A stretch of 64,000 nucleotides of DNA from positions 7,450,001 to 7,514,000 of the forward strand of contig JAPTOF010000019.1 of assembly GCA_028554755.1 (NCBI GenBank), given 5' to 3'. Source of the stretch: Cordia subcordata (lineage: Eukaryota > Streptophyta > Magnoliopsida > Boraginales > Cordiaceae). A program made the translations under genes and the position numbers. Under the pieces are notes generated by a model that saw only the letters and a program-made list of their open reading frames with translations, was not told where the DNA came from and did not search any database. This document shows positions 57,872 through 64,000 of the stretch, piece by piece. Numbering within the stretch: the stretch's first letter is position 1; each line of letters starts with the position of its first letter.

Positions 57872-58444
57872 TCAATCATAGTGCAGCACCACAACATGGT
57901 ATTCAACAATGGCGTTTTTCGTGGTGAGGTCTATAAAATAGGTTTTCGCCGTGGCGATGCCACGAGCGAAGCGGAAAGCACCGGAACCGCCAAGAACCGG
58001 CAGTTCTCGGTACTCGTGGAAGATCGGATTGTGGCCGAGAACGCTGAGCGTGCTGCCGTTGTACTTGCCACTCGTGAACACAAAGTTAAGTGTCATCAGG
58101 AAGCTCAACTCCTGTTGGGAGACCGAAGCATATATTCCCTCGGCTCGGCCAACTTGCTTCGAGTTCAGGTCGGGGCCCATTGTCAAGGGATCATCCATTA
58201 CGAACACCGCCCCGAACAGCGCCGGCGACTGAGAAGTTGTGTTGGCCGCTGCAACTTGAATAGCGGTTGGGTTCTTGCCGGTTATGACGTCGTGAAAGTA
58301 GAAGTGAAGGTTTGTTAATTTCTCTTTTGCATGAGGGAGGTTTTTGAACCATTTTTCCACTGCTTCAGGGCTTTGATCATTGCTGTGCGCCACAGCAATT
58401 GAGCAAAGCATCAAAATGATTAATCTGACAATTAGTTTTCTCAT
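57872..58444 (-). CDS. Dirigent protein
   Basis: A 190-residue secreted protein of the dirigent family, which steers stereoselective coupling of phenoxy radicals (lignans, lignin-like and related compounds) in the cell wall. The start is ATG at 58444 (MRKLIVRLIILMLCS), which gives a clean signal peptide; the frame upstream lacks ATG and runs into an LTR. Domain marks in order: LHFYFHDVITGKNPTA, FGAVFVMDDPLTMGPD, VGRAEGIYAS, LNFVFTSGKYNGSTL, ELPVLGGSGAFRFARGIA, and a final YHVVVLHY strand. Length and single exon are normal for the family. The frame is intact. A copia element ends 10 bp before the ATG, so the 5' leader and promoter are displaced. The product made or subfamily cannot be told from the sequence. 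Confidence 0.92.
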   Translation of the reverse strand: MRKLIVRLIILMLCSIAVAHSNDQSPEAVEKWFKNLPHAKEKLTNLHFYFHDVITGKNPTAIQVAAANTTSQSPALFGAVFVMDDPLTMGPDLNSKQVGRAEGIYASVSQQELSFLMTLNFVFTSGKYNGSTLSVLGHNPIFHEYRELPVLGGSGAFRFARGIATAKTYFIDLTTKNAIVEYHVVVLHYD

Positions 58445-58454
58445 ATCTCTCTTA

Positions 58455-58632
58455 TGAAAGAGTTTGAGCTTCACATGATTTTTATTGATGTATGTTTCTC
58501 AATAAATACAAGTTTACAGTTGTAAAGATATACACTTATCCTACTATAAATAGTTCAAAATATACAAGAGTCTAAAGAGATAAAAGCAAAAAAATATAAC
58601 AGATTATTTACAAAGATTATCTAAATCTAACA
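58455..58632 (-). repeat. 3' LTR of copia element 2
   Basis: 178 bp. It ends 10 bp from the dirigent start codon and points in the same direction as that gene. Confidence 0.92.
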
Positions 58633-61600
58633 CCCCCCCCCCCACAAGCTGATGGGGTCATAGACACATGAAGCTTGTCTCGAAGTTGCAAAAAATGTGG
58701 TCGATAGAGCGGCTTTGTGAAAATATCTGCAATCTGATCTATGGTTCCAACATATTGTATCCGTATGCTCCCATCATTCACCTTATCATGAACAAAATGG
58801 ATATCTATCTCAATATGCTTGCTTCGAGAATGAATAATCGGATTAGTAGCAAGATAAATAGAGCTCACATGATCACAATGAATTAAAGGAGGCTTGTCAA
58901 CATTAACACATAGAAAGTGTAATATTTCCTTTATCCAAAGAAGTTCAGAAGTCAGAGAGGCCATGGCGCGATACTCTGCTTCGGTGCTTGATTTTGCAAC
59001 CGTGGCTTGTTTCTTGGAGCTCCATGAGATTAGATTATGACCAACAAAAACAGCAAAGCCAGTAGTTGACTTTCACGTGGATGGACAACCTGCCCAATCA
59101 GCATCACAGTAACTATCAATGGTCCAAGCACTCGTGGGCTAGAGTGTCAAACCATGTTGTAAAGTGCCTTTAATATATTGAAGAACCCTTTTTGTTGCTA
59201 CTAGATGTGGAACGCGGGGAGATTGCATATATTGGCATATTGAATTTATAGCAAATGAAATATCCGAACGAGTCATTGTTAAATATTGCAAGGCACCAAC
59301 TAAGTGACCGAACTCTGTTGGATCAGAAAGTAACTCGCCATCTTCATTGTTTAATCTTTCACCTGCCATTGGAGTAGATATAGGCTTTATGCCATCCAAA
59401 CCATGCTGCTGTAACAATTGAATGGGATATTTTGTTTGAGTTAAAGTCAACCCTTTTCACTCTTGTGTACTTCCATTCCCATAAATAATGCAAGTCTCCC
59501 AAGTCTTTCATATCGAATGCAGTAGAAAGAAGAGCAATAAATTCATTCACATGAGATGATGAGCTGCCAGTGATTATAATATCATCAACATAGATGAGAA
59601 GAATCAATATATGATCAGCACTTTTCTTGAAAAATAAAGAAGCATCATGATGTGAAGACTGGAAATTGCATGAAAGCATATAACTGCTAAACTTCTGATA
59701 CCAAGCCCGAGGTGCCTGTTTGAGCCCATACAACGATTTTTGCAATTTGCAGACAAAATTTGGATGCTGAGAATCCACAAACCCTTGAGGTTGCTACATG
59801 TAAACAGATTCAGAGAGATCACCATGTAAAAAAGCATTTTAACATCTAATTGTCGAAGAACCCAGTTGTGTGAAAGAGCCAGAACAAGAACCATCCGTAT
59901 AGTTCTAGGACGAACAACCGGACTAAAAGTGTCTCCAAAATCTCGTCCAGGTTGTTGATTATATCCTTTGGCTACAAGACGGGCCTTATAACGGTCAATT
60001 GATCCATCAAATTTCTGCTTTATGCGATACACCCATCGACATCTAATAATGTTCATATGAGGCGATGGTGGAACTAAAACCCATGTGTTATTCTTAAGAA
60101 GAGAATTAAACTCCTCCCACATTGCTTGACGCCAATTTGGATCTTTATTAGCTTTTGCATAGGAAGTAGGCTCAGTTGGAGGTGAGGTATGTGTAGAAAG
60201 TAGACAATAGGGAATAGGGTATCGGGTAGAAAAAACTTTGGGTTTTCGAGTACCATCCATGTTTCTTGTTATCATTGGATGTGTACGTTGTGGTTAAGAG
60301 TGTAAGGGGCCTGAAGCATGGTGAGTGGCAATTGAGTCGGGTATGAGGGACAAATGAGAATGATGTTGTGTGGAAGACGATGAAGACAAATCATTTGAAG
60401 ATGTTGAATTTGAAGCATTTGAGAAATGATGGATGGGTGAATTAGAGAGAGTGTGATCGATTGAAGAAGGTGTAGACAAGTCAACATGTCGTATGCATGG
60501 TGATGTGTCATGGGAATTTGTATTTGGTGAAGTTTAGATGACAGGTGTTAAGGGTTTGTTATTTGGATGTTGAGGTATGATAGGTGAATTAAGTGGTAGA
60601 GACACAGGGAAATCATGCATGGAATTAAAAAATTGCAATGTACCTCGACTCAGTTTGTTTGATAGGAAAGGAGATGGCCGAAAGAAAATTCACTGAGACT
60701 CAGAAATAGGCACATTCGATCCAAATTGCCGTATAATGGAAGGGAGAAATTTTGTCTCATCAAAAGATACATGTCGTGATATGATCACTTTGCCAGTAGC
60801 TGGGTTGAAGCAGTTATATCCTTTATGATCCTTGCTATAGCCTATAAAAATACACTGGCAACTTTTGTAAGATAACTTAGTTCTATCGAAAGGAGTTAAG
60901 CAAGGATAACAAATGCATCCAAAGGCCTGTAAATTACTGTAATCGGGAGCATGCCCAAAGAACATCTCAAAAGGACTTGTAAAACTAAGTAATTTTGTGG
61001 GCATCCGATTGATTAAGTAGACAGCTGTTGAGAAAGCATGTACCCAAAAATTATTAGACAGTCGACTATGTGCTAATAAAGTTAAGCCAGTTTCCACAAC
61101 ATGTCTATGTTTCCTCTCTGCAACTCTATTTTTTCCGGAGTATCCGGACAACTCATCTGATGAATGATGCCATTTTTTTGAAAAAGGTGGCGCAGGCCTT
61201 GATGGATAAATTCACCGCCTCTATCTGTTTGAACATATTTGATTTTGGAGCTACATAGATTTTGGACCATAGGAATAAACGATTCAAACACAGTGATGAC
61301 ATTAGATTTCCATGAAAGAGGATATAACCAAGAAAACGACTACAATCATCCACTAAAATGAGATAATAACAAAAACCTTCTGGAGAAATAGTTGGGGAAG
61401 GTCCCCACGAATCACAGTGTATTTTATGCAACAATTCAGATGACCTGACAAAATTAATTTGAAAGGAAAGTCTGTGACTCTTCCCAAGCTGACAACTAGA
61501 ACACAAATCATGAGAAAAAGAACTGATTGACAGTGAAGATTGAAGATACCTAAGTACCCGACTGGAAGGATGGCCGAGGCGAGCATGCCATAAATCAACA

Positions 61601-63069
61601 CTCACTTTATTCATAAAAAACAAATTCTTCCCTAAAGGCCGAAGAGAATATAGTCCATTATCCAGTGGTCCCTGATGAAGCACCAGTCCTGTCTTTGCAT
61701 CCTTAATACAATAACCAATAGAGTTAAATACAAAATAGCAATTGTGATCTCTACTGAACTGTGCAACAGATAAAAGCCTGTTTGTGACATTTGGAACATA
61801 TAATGCATTGCAATTCACAACTGGACCATGGGACAAAGGAATTGAAACTTGACCAGAGTGAGAGATAGGCATTGAAGTTTCATTTCCTAACATAACTGAA
61901 TCAGTGCCAAGGTATTTATGCTTACCAGTGAGATCATTGGCTTTTGGTGTCATTGTATGCGTAGCACCTGTGTCTAAATACCAGCTGGGATCTGCAACAT
62001 CATTCACATTCATAGCAGCCAACGCTTTCGCAGAATCATTAATTACCTCATCCGGAGCCCAGCACTGATTCGCTTTGTGATAAGGGTGTCCGCAACGATA
62101 ACAAACAACAGGAGCATTTGAAGCAAATTATCCGCGATCTCACCCTCTGCCGCGTGCACCACGTCTACAATCTCGGCCAGAACTACGAACAGATGAATTG
62201 ACTCCCGAAAAAGATTGCTGAGTATTATTATTTTGAGGCATATGAACACGAGCAGAATTGTGGTTATTTTGACCAGTTTGAGGAATTTTCATGTTGTTAT
62301 TGGAAGGACTTCTATTGGACCACTGACCATATGTAGTGGAAGCAATGTTTGCATTGTGAGAAAAACCATATGAATTAGCAACAAAAGCAGCAGTCTGATC
62401 AACAGATTGAGAGGAAGTCATTAAGCGTAATTCGTAATCTAATAACAAACCACACACTTGAGCAAAAGAAAGGGCATGAGCACGTGAATTAACCGCAGCT
62501 ACAATTGGATCAAATTCAGATCCAAGTCCTTTTAATGTCCATAAAATTAAATCATCCTCCTCAATTGGTTTACCAGCACTGGATAAAGCCAAAGAAATGG
62601 GTTTAGCTTGCTGGATATATTCGTGAATGGAGAGAGTACCTTTTGTAAGAGATTGAAGAGCAAGCTTGAGATGTTGAATTCGGGAACGACAATGAGTCCC
62701 GTAGAGTTGCTCCAGAGTAACCCAAACCTCATGGGAAGAAGTCTCGTTAACAACTTGAGAAAGAACTGAATCTGAAAGAGAAACAAGTAACCAGCCGAGT
62801 ATCATTTGATCAATACTAACCCATTTTGCAACGTGATCAAATGATGAAGAAGGTTTAGCAAAAGTGCCATATATAAAACCAATTAACCCATGGCTATGAA
62901 GAACATGAAGGACCTGAGTCTTCCAAAGCAAAAAATTATCAGTGGCTAATTTGATGAAAATGTCTTGATGGATGTGATCAGTTGTGGGGAAAGAAGGAGT
63001 TGCTGAGGCTTTAGTGTGGAAAGTATCATCTACAGCAGGTGTAATAGAAGTAGTACTGTCAGTGGCCAT
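58617..63069 (-). pseudogene. Copia element 2 gag-pol gene, interrupted
   Basis: Gag starts at 63069 (MATDSTTSITP) and runs open to 62140. Two stops in a row of the reading frame (about 62142 and 62130) then precede the knuckle CYRCGHPYHKANQC (about 62107-62066). Protease motif LDTGATHTM is at about 61975-61950, the pre-integrase HARLGHPS at about 61590, and the integrase TDRGGEF at about 61225. A shift near 61150 separates it from the ERKHRHVVETG part. A large shift-free stretch to 60690 follows. Reverse transcriptase (60275-59400) has YVDD at 59592-59581 and a one-base loss near 59838. The RNase H end includes KHIEIDIHFV (about 58830). At least six lesions; not functional. Confidence 0.9.
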
Positions 63070-63140
63070 GTGGAGGAGACAATAAAAGTTTTGTGCGTGT
63101 GTTTTTTTTGTTTTGTTTTTTTTTTTAAGAAACCTAAACT

Positions 63141-63152
63141 AAGCTGATACCA
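63141..63152 (-). other. Primer-binding site of copia element 2
   Basis: TGGTATCAGCTT on the element's strand, directly next to the 5' LTR; the first eight bases match initiator tRNA-Met. Confidence 0.8.
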
Positions 63153-63329
63153 TGAAAGAGTTTGAGCTTCACATGATTTTTATTGACGTATGTTTCTCAA
63201 TAAATACAAGTTTACAGCTGTAAAGATGTACACTTATCCAACCATAAGTAGTTCAAAATATACAGGAGTCTAAAGAGATAAAAGCAAAAAATATAACAGA
63301 TTATTTACAGAGATTATCTAAATCTAACA
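63153..63329 (-). repeat. 5' LTR of copia element 2
   Basis: 177 bp, matching 58455-58632 with about eight substitutions and a one-base length change. Confidence 0.92.
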
Positions 63330-64000
63330 TCTTCAATTCGGTATACTTTCTTTCAATTATATTCTCTGTTTTCTTTATGTAAGACTACATCAGAAGGACT
63401 TGTGTATAAGTTAAAGCTTCCTAATCAAGTTGACCTGCAAATGAAGGCAATTATGATTAAAATACGTGTGAAGAATCTTGAAATTCTAAACATAATAACC
63501 AATTGATTTGGAATTCCGGCCAAAGTTGAGGTGCTTACTGGCCTTGATCAGATTTAGAGAGTGTTTGACTTTGCTTATGGATAAAGCACAAAAAAAAAAA
63601 TTTATTTATTTCATAAAATCTAGTTACAAGGAAATTTTATTTATTTATAAGTAGATAAAGGAAATGAAAAGTTATTTATTTGATAAAATCTATTTACAAT
63701 AAAATTTTGATATTTATAGGTAGATAAAGAAAAAGCAATATCATATTCTTACTTTTTACTTATCAATCTGCATATAAGTACGCAATTAATATCTTACACC
63801 TAAAGTATAGTATACATGACGAGAAGGTGCACCTTAGGACGGGTGTCGTACTCGCACCTTATTTTTTGGGGAAAAAATCTAGCATGAATTATGTCTCTGA
63901 TCATCGGAAAATTTTTATTTTTAACCTTATTTTTTTAAATGCTTCTAAAATTAACCCATTTTTCAAGAGATTTGCAATTCGAACTTTCGAAATTCGAATT
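63330..64000. other. Displaced upstream region of the dirigent gene
   Basis: No gene seen. Before the copia 2 insertion this DNA would have adjoined the dirigent start, so it likely holds the original promoter. From about 63552 it has the word GAGTGTTTGACTTTGCTTATGG and then AAGTAGATAAAG repeats, a MITE of the gene B intron family, running to about 63790. Confidence 0.45.

Larger units (their letters stand above)
58455..63329 (-). mobile_element. Ty1/copia LTR retrotransposon 2, full-length, decayed
   Basis: Short LTRs at 58455-58632 and 63153-63329, ends TGTTAG...TTTCA on the - strand. Flanks are TCTTA (58450-58454) and TCTTC (63330-63334), a 5-bp target with one mismatch. The primer site (TGGTATCAGCTT, 63152-63141) adjoins the right LTR and a G-rich purine tract (58633-58645) the left LTR. 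Inside are gag, protease, integrase, reverse transcriptase and RNase H in copia order, resembling RE1-type elements. The LTRs differ at about 8 of 177 positions. Stops and shifts break the coding region. Confidence 0.94.

Noticed and set aside
57881..58318. 145-codon open frame on the + strand
   Set aside because: Antisense shadow of the dirigent gene, caused by its higher GC content.
58445..58474. Ten-codon N-terminal extension of the dirigent protein
   Set aside because: It would start with GTG inside the LTR; the ATG at 58444 gives a standard signal peptide.

Overview
This window is nuclear DNA from a flowering plant, most likely a eudicot. It is AT-rich and has long gene-poor stretches. 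Its genes are multi-exon with GT-AG introns and belong to plant families (B3 DNA-binding protein, A1 aspartyl proteases, dirigent protein). Transposons of at least six classes surround them. I cannot name the species from sequence alone.

Layout. 0.8-2.2 kb: a broken copy of an SDE2-like gene (- strand). 2.5-3.6 kb: a Tourist-like element. 3.7-5.85 kb: scrambled remnants that look like an endogenous plant pararetrovirus. 6.4-11.4 kb: a nearly full-length but decayed Ty1/copia retrotransposon with a perfect 5-bp target duplication, apparently nested in an older element. 14.8-15.6 kb: a single-exon B3-domain gene. 17.7-18.7 kb and 20.25-20.9 kb: TIR elements. 21.9-52.1 kb: three aspartyl protease genes in head-to-tail array, all on the - strand, each with ten exons. 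57.9-58.4 kb: a dirigent gene (- strand). 58.5-63.3 kb: a second copia element on the same strand, ending 10 bp before the dirigent start codon.

The protease array is the core of the window. Genes A (21.9-26.3 kb), B (31.6-37.6 kb) and C (41.9-52.1 kb) splice in silico into open frames of about 540, 556 and 463 codons. B and C share the length of their first nine exons. Gene C has an in-frame stop that removes the proline-rich and hydrophobic C-terminal tail kept by A and B. The upstream regions of B and C were also duplicated, each with its own internal tandem repeat. A ~270-bp inverted repeat brackets the gene C unit.

Insertions can be dated against these duplications. A hAT-type MITE is present in both upstream repeats of gene C and absent from both of gene B. 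A Tourist-like MITE then entered only one of the two hAT copies; its empty site is visible in the other. Other notable items are two related non-autonomous LTR elements whose leader resembles that of the first copia element, two SINE-like insertions with direct repeats, and a microsatellite hairpin in a gene C intron.

Exon borders were placed by eye from splice consensus, reading frame and comparison of the three paralogues, and may be off by 1-2 nt. No database search was possible.
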